Of a stretch of DNA of 64,000 nucleotides, positions 32,546-48,726 are shown piece after piece. Location: assembly GCA_023404495.1 (NCBI GenBank), contig JAEYBE010000024.1:11050-75049 (forward strand), in the 5' to 3' direction. How positions within the stretch are numbered: position 1 is the stretch's first letter; each line of letters opens with the position of its first letter. The notes beneath the pieces were generated by a model. The model worked only from the letters and a program-made list of their open reading frames with translations. It searched no databases and was not told the DNA's origin. This DNA comes from Actinomycetes bacterium (GTDB lineage: Bacteria; Actinomycetota; Thermoleophilia; Solirubrobacterales; JACPNS01). A program made the translations under genes and the position numbers.

Positions 32546-34043
32546 GCGGCGCCGCAATCCACTCTGAGAGCAGCTCCGCGTTCTCCAGCATGTCCGAGTA
32601 GGACGCTGGGGGCGCGGGCTCGAAGTGCTCGCTGTAGATGCCGTCCAGGCCTTCGGCGAGCGGTCGATCGAGCAGTTCAAGAAACCCCTGCCGGTAGCCC
32701 GGCTCCGGCGGCGGGTCATCGGCCCGCGCGGCCGTCTCCTTGAGCTGCGCGAGTGCCCGCGAAGCGTCGCGTGAGAGACGCCGGCGCGGTGTCAGCCGGT
32801 CGACGTCGCTTTCGTCGATCGACCTGAGCACGCGCACGAGGTGTCCGTTCATGCGGTCGCCGTAGAGCCGGCCAACGCTGCTGCGGTTCTCGCCATCCCC
32901 TTCGCCGGTGGGGGTCCAATCGCGGTTGGCGACCAACACCGCATCGACATCCAATCCGATCTCAGACGGTGCGCAGCCGTCTGAGATCTTGTGCAGCGAC
33001 GCCTTGAAGCACGAGTAGCAAGCGCTGCAGACCTGCTGGCCCGGCTTCTGCGAATAGCACGAGTACTGCAGGTCGCGCAGGTCGGTGAAACGCAGATCGA
33101 GCAGGCGTTGGATCTGAAAATGCTCGAGTGCGGATGTGGCGCTGTCATACCTGATGCGGGTCGGTTCGATCAACGCGCTCAGGACACGCTGGGTCACCCC
33201 CGAGTAGGCGAAGTGCTCGATCTGCACGACGGTTCCCTCGCGGTTCAGATTCTCTTGCGCTTCAGCTTCTGACGCGAGCAGAATCTGCGGCGCGCCCCGG
33301 ACCCAGGCAGCGACCCACGCGCACGCGAAGTAGAGCAGCGTGTCTGTCACCTCGCTGACAGCGAGCCGGCAGCGCGCGGCCGTGGGGTGACTGTTGTCAA
33401 AGCACGAGCGCAGGTCCGAACCCACGCGAAGCATCTCCGCGCCTGTGCGTTCCGCCGATTCGCGTAGCACTCGCTCGTATCGATCGGTGGCGAACTCTTG
33501 AGAGCCGGCGCGCGCCGAAGTGACGTTGACCAGCAGCGGGGTGCGTCCAAGTTCGCGCATTGACGCGAGCTGGACAAGACTGTCGCGACCGCCGCTGAAC
33601 GCGCAGACGATCTTTGACCGGTCGCTGATCGCGGCCGGCGGCAGGTCGTGCGCGGGTGGTCCCGCGCTGAGCAGTTCGACTTGGCGACGTGTCCGACGCG
33701 CGAAGGATTCCTCCCCGTCGGCGTCTCGGTCATTCTCGAGCGTCGATACGGCGGCATCGATCATCCGCTGCCAGAACTCATGCTCTTCTTCACCCAGCGC
33801 GCGCGGCAGCTCGATCCGACAAGGCCGCAGGAGCGCCCAATGGTTGTGCAGGCAGATCAGCATCACCCGCAGCCAGATCGCGTCCGGTACCTCGGCCAGC
33901 GGCACCGCGTCCGGAAAATCAATCTGAAAGCCCGGCCGCAGATAGAACCCGCGATCCCCGTCCGATTCCCACGCAAAGTGCACCGTCTGGCCCTCGACGC
34001 GGGGCTCCTTGAGGCGGATCGTCACGGGATTGCGCGTGGTCAT
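32505..34043 (-). CDS. QueC-like PP-loop ATPase of unknown role
   Basis: A 512-residue protein. Residues 150-155 are SGGRDS, the ATP pyrophosphatase PP-loop; C329, C339, C342 and C345 form a CxnCxxCxxC zinc site like that of QueC. QueC is only about 220 residues, so this is a larger relative with an added N-terminal domain (about 1-140) and C-terminal helices. Such enzymes adenylate a carboxyl or amide group. It starts three bases after the pyruvyltransferase fusion gene, suggesting joint work on a surface glycan or small molecule. Queuosine genes are absent nearby. Confidence 0.72.
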   Translation of the reverse strand: MTTRNPVTIRLKEPRVEGQTVHFAWESDGDRGFYLRPGFQIDFPDAVPLAEVPDAIWLRVMLICLHNHWALLRPCRIELPRALGEEEHEFWQRMIDAAVSTLENDRDADGEESFARRTRRQVELLSAGPPAHDLPPAAISDRSKIVCAFSGGRDSLVQLASMRELGRTPLLVNVTSARAGSQEFATDRYERVLRESAERTGAEMLRVGSDLRSCFDNSHPTAARCRLAVSEVTDTLLYFACAWVAAWVRGAPQILLASEAEAQENLNREGTVVQIEHFAYSGVTQRVLSALIEPTRIRYDSATSALEHFQIQRLLDLRFTDLRDLQYSCYSQKPGQQVCSACYSCFKASLHKISDGCAPSEIGLDVDAVLVANRDWTPTGEGDGENRSSVGRLYGDRMNGHLVRVLRSIDESDVDRLTPRRRLSRDASRALAQLKETAARADDPPPEPGYRQGFLELLDRPLAEGLDGIYSEHFEPAPPASYSDMLENAELLSEWIAAPLSRVSPQALQPAG

Positions 34044-34046
34044 CGT

Positions 34047-35789
34047 CTAATCCGTCTTGCCGAGCGCGCGCCGCAGCGGCTGGAGGCGGCCGCGCAGTTG
34101 CCACCAGGTTCCGGCCTCGATTGCGCTGAGCGTCGCGTCACGCTGCTCAAGCTCGTTGATCCGTTGGGCGATTTCGCGCCCGATCAGCGCCTCGAGGTCG
34201 CCGGCCAGCCAGCGTGCGAGCACCCATGTGGCGCCGCGGGACCGCGTGAGTTCGAGCAACAGTCGCGCTCGGCGCTCGTCGAGCAGGCCGTCGGCGTCAT
34301 TGAGTTCAGGGATCAGCTCTGCCAGCTCGCCGGGCATCAGCACACCGTGCCGATCGAACAGCACGGCGTGCGATTCGAGCACGCGCAGGCGCGGTGCGAG
34401 CAGTGGCATCGTCTCGCCAGGCGGGAGCGGGCCGCTCGCGGCGGTCTCGACCTGCGCGTCTTGGACGCGCACCACTGGGGGCGCCGCGGTCGTCCCACGG
34501 GCGCGCAGCGCCCAATCGGCGTCGCGGCAGGCCCCAGCTTCGAGCGCGGCGATTGGTCGGTCCTTCAGCGCGCTCGCGCGAAAAAGGCCGCCGGCGGTCG
34601 GCGCCCAGTCGCAGCGCTCGGTCGCATCGCCGGGCGAGCAGTGACGTAGCTCGACGCTCGATTCTCCAGCGGCGAGCCAGCCACCGCAGCCGAGCGAGCG
34701 GCCCTCCTGGGAGACCAGCTCCGGCGCGGCGGCGAGCGCGTCCGGCGTCGCGCGCAGGGCGTCGACAAGCGACTCGATCGCGCCCGCGGGCGGGCGCTGC
34801 CCGGCGTCAAGGATCAGCACGAACTCGGCCTCAGGATGGCTTGCGAGCCGACCTGTCAGTTCGGGCAGTTGATCGACGGTGAGCACGAGCACGTCGTCCG
34901 GGGCGTCCAGCCTGGGCGTGTCGTGAGCGACTTCGCGCGCTGCGACAGGGATCGGCTGCACGTCATATTCGCCAAGGCACGACAGCGCGATCGCGCCGAG
35001 CTTGAAGTAGTTGCCCTCGGCGTAGGTGACCCGTTTGCCCATCAGGGCACCGGCGATCATCACGTGCGCACGGTCGGTGGTGACCTCTTGATGACGGGAG
35101 ATCTCTGCCAGCCACGCCTCGAGCGAGCCGGCCGTTGCTGAGATGTCGGCACCGAGATCATCACCTGGACGGTTGGGTGCGCGTTCGGCGTCGGTTCTGA
35201 ACGCGACTAGCGTGCCGCTCCCGGCTTCCGTGAAGCGCGAGAGGTCGGCAAAGAAGGCGCAGTCGTGGGCAAGGCGCGCATCGCAGAGATCGCGAATCGC
35301 CGCATATGACACCGGCTCACGAGCGAATACCAGCGCCGAGGTCCGCGCGAGGGCCGATCGCACGCGCTCGACGTCGACCTCGAACGTAGACGGCAGCACG
35401 ACCACTCGCTCAAACCGCTGCTCTGCGATCTCCAACACTTCGGGCATGAACTCGTTGAAAGCGCGGCACCAGCCGCCCCCGCCGGAAATCACCGCGAGTT
35501 CGCCGCGCTCGCTCGAGAGATCGTCGACGGAAATCTCACGGTGGATACGCGCGCCGAGCAGTTCGCGCGTGCCCGCCCAGATCAGCTCGTCGCCGATGTT
35601 GCCGTACGGCCGGACGATCGTCGGCGAGTCTGCGGAATCGAGCACGTCAAGCAGCAGCTGGCGGCTCTCATCGAGAGTCGGCATCGCAATCGGATCGCCT
35701 GCCTCACGGCCGCCGATCGAAGGTGTGGGTTTGAGTCCGGTCAAGCTGTGGGCCGCGTCCTGTCGGGGGAGTTCATCGTACCCACGCAT
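34047..35789 (-). CDS. Polysaccharide pyruvyltransferase domain fused to GT-like domain
   Basis: The ATG at 35789 has GGGGA at good spacing and gives 580 residues; an ATG at 35684 is an alternative and better matches the domain start. The N-terminal half shows RPYGNIGDELIWAGTRELLG and SGGGGWCRAF, typical of pyruvyl transferases that add PEP-derived ketals to sugars. The C-terminal half (about 290-500) looks like a degenerate GT-A fold (EFVLILDAGQRPP). The extreme C-terminus (TWWQLRGRLQPLRRALG) is like that of bacterial glycosyltransferases. It forms an operon with the PP-loop gene. Confidence 0.72.
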   Translation of the reverse strand: MRGYDELPRQDAAHSLTGLKPTPSIGGREAGDPIAMPTLDESRQLLLDVLDSADSPTIVRPYGNIGDELIWAGTRELLGARIHREISVDDLSSERGELAVISGGGGWCRAFNEFMPEVLEIAEQRFERVVVLPSTFEVDVERVRSALARTSALVFAREPVSYAAIRDLCDARLAHDCAFFADLSRFTEAGSGTLVAFRTDAERAPNRPGDDLGADISATAGSLEAWLAEISRHQEVTTDRAHVMIAGALMGKRVTYAEGNYFKLGAIALSCLGEYDVQPIPVAAREVAHDTPRLDAPDDVLVLTVDQLPELTGRLASHPEAEFVLILDAGQRPPAGAIESLVDALRATPDALAAAPELVSQEGRSLGCGGWLAAGESSVELRHCSPGDATERCDWAPTAGGLFRASALKDRPIAALEAGACRDADWALRARGTTAAPPVVRVQDAQVETAASGPLPPGETMPLLAPRLRVLESHAVLFDRHGVLMPGELAELIPELNDADGLLDERRARLLLELTRSRGATWVLARWLAGDLEALIGREIAQRINELEQRDATLSAIEAGTWWQLRGRLQPLRRALGKTD

Positions 35790-35806
35790 TCGTCCCCGAC
35801 CAGTGC

Positions 35807-35812
35807 TACAGT
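35807..35812 (+). promoter_or_regulatory. Extended -10 promoter for rpoB
   Basis: TGC-TACAGT (TG at 35804-35805, -10 box 35807-35812) precedes rpoB by about 190 bases. The same TGCTAC form occurs before rpsL and before the RNA upstream of fusA. A small stem GACCGA/TCGGTC (35908-35926) lies in the leader. Confidence 0.45.
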
Positions 35813-36004
35813 TACGCGTTCGGCCGTCTATATCCGTAGCCGCGCGAGTGTGCCCAACGCACATCGCCCGGGGTCCGTGAGGCGCCGAACCTTCCGAATC
35901 TTTCTACGACCGATCGCCAGTCGGTCGCCCCCAAAATCCGCCGTCGCCCGGCAAGCACGGCTGAATACTTCCGACCGCCCAACCATCTGAGGAGTTGTAG
36001 ACCC

Positions 36005-39562
<3,558 letters not shown>

Positions 39563-39600
39563 GCGACCAGACCACCGCACTAGAGATAGAGAGAGATCAC

Positions 39601-43614
<4,014 letters not shown>

Positions 43615-43640
43615 CCAGCTCTTGACTAATCGCTAGGTTG

Positions 43641-43672
43641 CGCGAAGCCCGGCCATAAGGCCGGGCTTCGCG
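43641..43672 (+). terminator. Hairpin after rpoC
   Basis: CGCGAAGCCCGGCC and its exact complement form a 14-base-pair stem with loop ATAA. A short weak T stretch follows, so it is probably the rpoC terminator. Confidence 0.8.
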
Positions 43673-43679
43673 CGTTAAT

Positions 43680-43735
43680 GCGGGAAATCTTCCATGCGGC
43701 CACCCCGCGGGGTGGGCCGATGGAAGATTTGCCGC
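43680..43735. repeat. 56-base near-perfect palindrome
   Basis: Arms GCGGGAAATCTTCCAT and ATGGAAGATTTGCCGC pair at 15 of 16 positions. The centre, CGGCC-ACCCCGCGGGGT-GGGCCG in outline, is itself nearly palindromic. It ends four bases before the convergent nucleotidyltransferase gene and sits eight bases after the rpoC hairpin. Confidence 0.8.
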
Positions 43736-43739
43736 TTAC

Positions 43740-44288
43740 CTATGCGCTTCCGCCGTCGGCGAGCCTGCGCAAGCGGACGACGAACTCGTCGTCCGGCCCG
43801 ATCAGTGATCCCACCCGATCGGCTGCTCGTGTGAGAATCGCTGAGTCCACCTCTGCGACGGCCTCAATGTCCGCCCAGTCCTTCGTGCGGTTGAAGAACG
43901 CTTTGAAGAGCACAAGCGACTCGCAGGAGAGCACCGGGATTTCGCGCCCCGACAGGGGAACCCAGCGGATCTCGGCCGACACTTCGTCGTGCACAGGAAG
44001 ATTGTTGAGGAAGAGGTCGATCGGGACGCTTTCCCACCAGACGCGAGTTTGTCCGTCGCGCAGGATCTGCGCGACATCCTCGTCACTGACCGTCACGCCC
44101 TCGGGCAGCGAGTCGGTGGCCTCGCGTGCTCGCTCGGCCGGAATGAAGATGTTCACATCGAGATCGCGGGTGCCGCGCGGTTCAGCTACGCAGTAAGCCA
44201 AGGCGATCGCGCCGCCGAAGGCATGCCGCATGCCTGCGCTGGTCAGGGCGTCATGAACCGCAAACAGCTTCCTGACGAGCTCGGTCAC
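43740..44288 (-). CDS. Nucleotidyltransferase, AbiEii-like candidate toxin
   Basis: A 182-residue protein starting at GTG 44288. It has the small nucleotidyltransferase pattern: FGGAIALAYC, then RGTRDLDVNIFI with the Asp-x-Asp metal pair. The GTG overlaps the stop of an XRE regulator (GTGA), and the two are transcribed together from an operator-bearing promoter. This organisation fits a toxin-antitoxin pair in which the enzyme modifies tRNA or another target, but toxicity is inferred from context only. Confidence 0.7.
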   Translation of the reverse strand: MTELVRKLFAVHDALTSAGMRHAFGGAIALAYCVAEPRGTRDLDVNIFIPAERAREATDSLPEGVTVSDEDVAQILRDGQTRVWWESVPIDLFLNNLPVHDEVSAEIRWVPLSGREIPVLSCESLVLFKAFFNRTKDWADIEAVAEVDSAILTRAADRVGSLIGPDDEFVVRLRRLADGGSA

Positions 44289-44614
44289 GCCAGCGCTCCG
44301 ACTTTCGTGGCGAGCGGGGGATAGGAATTCTCGGGCTTCGGTTTGAATGGCAGGGCTTCCGCAAGACCGAGGACCTGCTCAAGGATTCTTCCGGCGCGGA
44401 CTGGATCCACGGGCGGCGCAACCGGCTCGATAGCGATTCGGAAGCCGGCGGCGCCCAGGATTCGAGCGAACATCTCAGCCGACGGTTCACGCTTGCCGCG
44501 CTCGTAGACATTCATCACCGAGCGGGGTACTCCGGCGCGCCGCGCGAGTTCGGCCTGGGAAATGCCAGCCTCAAGCCTGGCCCGAGAGATCACGTAGTGC
44601 GTGTGCGATGCCAT
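44285..44614 (-). CDS. XRE family regulator, candidate antitoxin
   Basis: A 109-residue protein with an N-terminal helix-turn-helix (ISQAELARRAGVPRSVMNVYERGKREPS) and a short C-terminal part that may contact its partner. A palindromic site lies eight bases upstream of its start, so self-repression is likely. It is the first gene of the pair with the nucleotidyltransferase. Confidence 0.83.
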   Translation of the reverse strand: MASHTHYVISRARLEAGISQAELARRAGVPRSVMNVYERGKREPSAEMFARILGAAGFRIAIEPVAPPVDPVRAGRILEQVLGLAEALPFKPKPENSYPPLATKVGALA

Positions 44615-44620
44615 GCAGAT

Positions 44621-44649
44621 ATGTTAGCGAAAACGCTAACAATATGCAA
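44621..44649 (-). promoter_or_regulatory. Promoter and palindromic operator of the XRE/nucleotidyltransferase pair
   Basis: On the minus strand TTGCAT (44644-44649), 17 bases and TAACAT (44621-44626) form a promoter. TGTTAGCG-AAAA-CGCTAACA (44622-44641), with perfect eight-base arms, fills the spacer and the -10 box and is the probable XRE-binding site. Confidence 0.65.
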
Positions 44650-44680
44650 ATGCAGCGCAGCGGCTATCGTCTCCAACCCA

Positions 44681-44959
44681 ATGGCGACCTTCGAAGAACT
44701 CAACGCGCTCAGCTCCAAGGAACTGCACGACCGCGCCACCGAGCGCGCCAAGAAGCACGTCGATCTCAGCTTCTACTGGGACTTGCTCAAGGTGTTGCCG
44801 GCTGCGGAAGCGGCGATCGGAAACGAGGATCAGTCGACGGCCGACATCTTCAAGATCGGCTCACTGCTGCGCGACTTCTTCGAGGCCGAAGAGGGCGACG
44901 ATCACCTCGAAGCGCTGCGGCCGTTCTTCATCGACTATCTGACCAAGCACTCGGACTGA
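44681..44959 (+). CDS. Small hypothetical helical protein
   Basis: A 92-residue soluble, acidic, mainly helical protein starting MATFEELNALSSKELHDRA. No domain is recognised. The longer frame from 44597 would run through the operator of the divergent pair and is not used. Codon use is like that of real genes. Its 3' end overlaps the convergent HAD-like gene by 32 bases. Confidence 0.6.
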   Translation: MATFEELNALSSKELHDRATERAKKHVDLSFYWDLLKVLPAAEAAIGNEDQSTADIFKIGSLLRDFFEAEEGDDHLEALRPFFIDYLTKHSD

Positions 44960-45437
44960 CCGCGGCGCTCCACGCCAGGAGCTCCTCAACGTGTTCGTCG
45001 GTCATCCCGACGTAAGGGTCGGTCGAAACAAGCAGAGTCGGCGCCGATCGCCCTGCGGCCCATTCCTCGCACGCCGGGTTGTGTCCGTCGTCAATCCACG
45101 CGGCCGGCAGCTCCCCGGCCCGCGCGGTCAGCTCCTCGAGTTTCCAGTGCCCGCTGCCGTCGGTGCTCGGCCGGGTGGCGAACTCGATCACCTCAAGCTC
45201 GCCGGGCAGGCCGAGCATGTGCACCAGGTGGTCGTTGGCGCGGTCACCCCAACCCGTGGCCCAGAGCGATTCATAAGCAGGCAACACTTTCCTAACCCTG
45301 CTCCCCATAGATGCCGGAATATGGTGTGGGATGCCGTCGACGAGATGGAAGTCGCGAGGATCGACGTTCTCGCCATCGAATCCATAGACACTGAGCACGC
45401 CGTCGACATCAATGAATAGGAGAGGCTTTCCGGCCAT
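44928..45437 (-). CDS. HAD-like phosphatase-fold protein
   Basis: The ATG at 45437 gives 169 residues starting MAGKPLLFIDVDGVLSVYG, in which DVDGVL is HAD motif I with the nucleophile Asp. A later WIDDGH likely supplies the acidic pair of motif IV. The short cap-free layout resembles HAD domains of RNA-repair proteins; the substrate is unknown. The longer open frame to 45617 adds a segment without similarity. Confidence 0.72.
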   Translation of the reverse strand: MAGKPLLFIDVDGVLSVYGFDGENVDPRDFHLVDGIPHHIPASMGSRVRKVLPAYESLWATGWGDRANDHLVHMLGLPGELEVIEFATRPSTDGSGHWKLEELTARAGELPAAWIDDGHNPACEEWAAGRSAPTLLVSTDPYVGMTDEHVEELLAWSAAVSPSAWSDSR

Positions 45438-45633
45438 CAATCGAGCGTAGTTGGCGCGCAATCCCTGCGCCTTTTGTCCAGCGCGCGTTGCAGGTTTTGA
45501 GTTGATCTGCCCAGAGGGGTAAAGCCCCCGGCGGATTCGTTCGATACCCACGGCACGCATCGCGGACACGCACGGAAGCAGTCCGATCGATGCGGCCTCC
45601 GCCGCGCAGACGTTCATAGATCGGCACGGAGAG

Positions 45634-45649
45634 ATTCAACGGATTGAAT
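45634..45649. promoter_or_regulatory. Inverted repeat before the transporter gene
   Basis: ATTCAA-CGGA-TTGAAT ends two bases before the ATG at 45652. It could be an operator or a translation-control hairpin; the wider gap 45438-45651 holds no gene. Confidence 0.35.
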
Positions 45650-45651
45650 AC

Positions 45652-46533
45652 ATGGGTGGGACGGATCTACAAATAGGTGTTGCTCTGGCGCTTTTCTGCG
45701 CCTTCGCGACCAACCTGGGCTTCATGCTCAAGCACCGCGGCGCCACACAGGCGCCGCTGGTCGATTTCCGGCACCCGGCCAAGAGCGCCGTCGCGCTCTT
45801 CAAGTCACCCGCCTTTGTGCTGGGCTACGCGGTGGCGGTCGTCGGAGTCACGCTGCATATTGCAGCGCTGTGGTTTGCCCCGATCTCGATCGTGCAGTCC
45901 ACGATCTCGGGCGGACTCGTCTTCCTCGCCGTGATCGCCGAGCGCATCTTCGGTCTGCACCTGGGCCGCCGCCAATGGGCCGGCGTTTTGCTGACCGCAT
46001 TTGGCCTGATGCTGCTGGCGCTGACCGTGCGCCACGCCGGCGGTCATCAGGGATTCTCGATGTCGGCGCTGATCGCCTTCGAGAGCATCGCGCTGCTGAT
46101 GGGCGTTCTGCTGCTGGCTGGACCGCGCCTTGGAGCTGCGGCTCACCACCACGGTTTGATTCTCGCTGCCGCATCCGGCCTGCTGATCGGGGTGAGCGAC
46201 GTGGCGATCAAGGCGATGACGAATATTGCCAGCGCCGAAGGTGTCGCCGCCGCGCTGGTCTCGCCCTGGCTCGTGCTCGCGCTGTCAATGGCAGTCGTTT
46301 CGTTCTTCTCGGTCGCCAAGGCCTTGCAGATCGGCGAAGCGGTGCCGGTGATCACGATGATCGGAGTTGCCGCGAGTCTGCTTCAGATCGTCGGCGGAAT
46401 CGTCGTCTTCAACGATCCGCTGCCAAGCGGAACGCTCGGCATCGTCGCGCAGGGCGCAGGTTTTGCGCTGATCTGCGTCGCCGCAGCACTGGTGCCGGCG
46501 CCAACGCGCGTCGCCACGCCGCAAGCGGCCTAG
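45652..46533 (+). CDS. DMT/EamA-like membrane transporter
   Basis: A 293-residue membrane protein with about nine or ten hydrophobic helices in two halves, like drug/metabolite transporters and NIPA-type proteins (AALWFAPISIVQSTISGGLVF, then VPVITMIGVAASLLQIVGG with breaks). The substrate is unknown. It precedes the lipid-modifying operon in the same direction with a 55-base gap. Confidence 0.75.
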   Translation: MGGTDLQIGVALALFCAFATNLGFMLKHRGATQAPLVDFRHPAKSAVALFKSPAFVLGYAVAVVGVTLHIAALWFAPISIVQSTISGGLVFLAVIAERIFGLHLGRRQWAGVLLTAFGLMLLALTVRHAGGHQGFSMSALIAFESIALLMGVLLLAGPRLGAAAHHHGLILAAASGLLIGVSDVAIKAMTNIASAEGVAAALVSPWLVLALSMAVVSFFSVAKALQIGEAVPVITMIGVAASLLQIVGGIVVFNDPLPSGTLGIVAQGAGFALICVAAALVPAPTRVATPQAA

Positions 46534-46548
46534 CTGCTGATCAAATAA

Positions 46549-46590
46549 ATTGCCATCCAATCGTGCCTGCGGCACGTATTAACTGGCAAT
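46549..46590 (+). promoter_or_regulatory. Hairpin covering the oxidoreductase start codon
   Basis: ATTGCCA (46549-46555) pairs with TGGCAAT (46584-46590), which includes the first bases of the ATG at 46589. CGTGCC/GGCACG (46562-46576) forms an inner stem. No Shine-Dalgarno sequence is visible, so the fold could control translation. Confidence 0.4.
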
Positions 46591-47902
46591 GGCGACGATC
46601 CACCGCAACGACAGGAGTCCGGGGCAGCGCGTAGCTGTGATCGGCGGTGGAATATCTGGCCTCACCGCCGCCTACCGGCTGGGCTCCGAGCATCACGTGA
46701 CGGTCTTTGAGGCCGAGCAACGGCTCGGCGGCCACAGCAGCACCGTTCTGGTCGACACGCCGGCCGGCCAGCAGCCGGTGGACACCGGCTTCATCGTCTT
46801 CAACGACCGCAACTACCCGGTCTTCTCGCAACTGCTCAGCGAGATCGGAGCCGAGTGGGTTCCATCGAACATGAGCTTCAGCGTCAGCGACACCGCCGGC
46901 GACTTCGAGTACGCGGGCAGCTCGCCAAACGCCCTCTTCGCTACTCGGCGCAACCTCTTCAGGCCGGCGTTTCACAGGATGATCGGCGACCTGATGCGGT
47001 TCAACGCGGCGGCGCGCAGATCGCTCGAGGACGGCGCGGCCGATGACATCTCGCTGCGAGACTTTCTGGCGCTCGGCGGATACTCCGAGTACTTCGTCGA
47101 GCGGCTGATCGTGCCTCAGGTTTCGGCCGTCTGGTCGGCCGATCCTGCGCAGCTGGACGAGTTCCCTGCGCGGATCGTCTTCGAGTTCTTCAACAACCAC
47201 GGGATCCTCGAGCTCACGGGCAGGCCGCGGTGGCGGACGATTCGGGGCGGCTCGGCGGCATACGTGGCCAAGCTGCGCGCCGCTACGCGTGCTGAGTTCC
47301 ACGAGGGCTACGGCGTCGAGGCGGTGCGTCGTGGAGAAAACGGAGTGGCGGTCAAGCTGGGCGACGGGGCCGAGGCGATCTTCGACGAGGTGGTGATCGC
47401 AACGCACAGCGACCAAGCGCTCGCACTGCTCGCCGACCCCAGCCGCGAGGAGCGTGAGATTCTCGGGGCGATCCCGTATCAGGACAACGACGTCGTGCTG
47501 CACACCGATCAGTCGCTGCTGCCGCGTCGCCGCGCGGCACGCGCGAGCTGGAATTACCACCTCGCCGATCGGCCCAACGGCCGCACGACCGTGACCTACT
47601 GGATGAACAACCTCCAACCGATTCCCGGTGATCGTCAGTTTCTGGTGACGCTGAACATGACCGACCAGATCGATCCGGCAAGCATCATCCGCGAGCATCG
47701 CTTCGCGCATCCGGTCTTCACGCGCGAGGGGTTGGAGGCCCAGCGGCGCCACGGGGAGATCAGTGGGGTCAATCGCACGCACTTCTGCGGCGCCTACTGG
47801 CGGTGGGGCTTCCACGAGGACGGCGCCTGGAGCGGCGAGCGCGCCGCGGCGTCGATTCTTCGCCGCGAAGCGGGCAGCGAGCAACTGGCGGCGGTCAAAT
47901 GA
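46589..47902 (+). CDS. FAD-dependent amine oxidase-like oxidoreductase
   Basis: A 437-residue flavoprotein with AVIGGGISGLTAAYRL near residues 16-31 and GGHSS, the amine oxidase/phytoene desaturase FAD pattern, and a C-terminal FCGAYWRWGFHEDGAWSG. It overlaps the DUF1365 gene (ATGA), which overlaps a cyclopropane synthase gene. This trio occurs in many bacteria and in some is linked to unusual methylated or furan fatty acids. The oxidoreductase probably acts on an acyl chain. Confidence 0.84.
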   Translation: MATIHRNDRSPGQRVAVIGGGISGLTAAYRLGSEHHVTVFEAEQRLGGHSSTVLVDTPAGQQPVDTGFIVFNDRNYPVFSQLLSEIGAEWVPSNMSFSVSDTAGDFEYAGSSPNALFATRRNLFRPAFHRMIGDLMRFNAAARRSLEDGAADDISLRDFLALGGYSEYFVERLIVPQVSAVWSADPAQLDEFPARIVFEFFNNHGILELTGRPRWRTIRGGSAAYVAKLRAATRAEFHEGYGVEAVRRGENGVAVKLGDGAEAIFDEVVIATHSDQALALLADPSREEREILGAIPYQDNDVVLHTDQSLLPRRRAARASWNYHLADRPNGRTTVTYWMNNLQPIPGDRQFLVTLNMTDQIDPASIIREHRFAHPVFTREGLEAQRRHGEISGVNRTHFCGAYWRWGFHEDGAWSGERAAASILRREAGSEQLAAVK

Positions 47903-48726
47903 GCGGGCGCTCATCCGTCTATGTGGGGTCTGTGAAGCATGCGCGCCTCGCGCCGCGCCGCCGCAGCTTCGATTACCCCGTCTACATGCTGCTGCTGGAC
48001 CTCACGGAAATCGAGCAGCCGCGCCGCGCCGCCAGAGCCTTTGGCGGCACGCGGTTCTTCAGCACCCGCAGATTCGCGCCGGCGCGATTCTGTCGCGAGG
48101 ACTTTCTCGGCGATCCGACCCGACCGCTCTCCGAATGTGTTCGGGACTTGGTCGAGGCCGAGCACGGCGTGCGCCCCGCCGGGCGCATTCAGCTTCTGGC
48201 CAACCCGCGCAGCTTCGGCTACCAGTTCAACCCGATCGCCGTCTACTACGTCTTTGACGAGGCCGACGAGTCGCTGGAGTACGTCGTCGCCGACGTCTCG
48301 AACATCCCCTGGCGCGAGAGCCACCCATACGTGTTCGCCGCCGGCCAAGACGGATCGGTCGACGCGCGCACCGAGAAGCTGATGCATGTCTCGCCGTTTC
48401 TGGAGATGGACTACATCTACCGCCTGAGGACCGCTGCCCCGAGCGAGCGCCTGAACGTAAGCGTTACCAACTCACGCGACGGGGCTGTTGAATTCGCCGC
48501 GATGCTCGATCTGCGCCTGCGCGGCGCCAGCGCGTCCGCGCTGCGGCGCACGTTGCTGCGCTTTCCCGCGATGGCCGCCCTGGTCACCGCCCGGATCTTC
48601 TGGCAGGCAGCCCGCATGCGGGTCGCTGGCTTTCGCTGGTATCCACGCGCGCAGACGCGAATCGCGGTAGAAAGCGAGAGCAAGAGCAACTCGCCAAGAG
48701 CTGAGGAACGTGTCGAAATCGGTTGA
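47899..48726 (+). CDS. DUF1365 family protein
   Basis: A 275-residue member of the DUF1365 family, with LLANPRSFGYQFNPIAVYYVFD and the MDYIYR region. The family nearly always sits beside an amine-oxidase-like flavoprotein and a Cfa-type methyltransferase, as here. Its biochemical role is unproven. The ATG at 47899 overlaps the previous stop, and its 3' end overlaps the next gene by 17 bases. Confidence 0.85.
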   Translation: MSGRSSVYVGSVKHARLAPRRRSFDYPVYMLLLDLTEIEQPRRAARAFGGTRFFSTRRFAPARFCREDFLGDPTRPLSECVRDLVEAEHGVRPAGRIQLLANPRSFGYQFNPIAVYYVFDEADESLEYVVADVSNIPWRESHPYVFAAGQDGSVDARTEKLMHVSPFLEMDYIYRLRTAAPSERLNVSVTNSRDGAVEFAAMLDLRLRGASASALRRTLLRFPAMAALVTARIFWQAARMRVAGFRWYPRAQTRIAVESESKSNSPRAEERVEIG

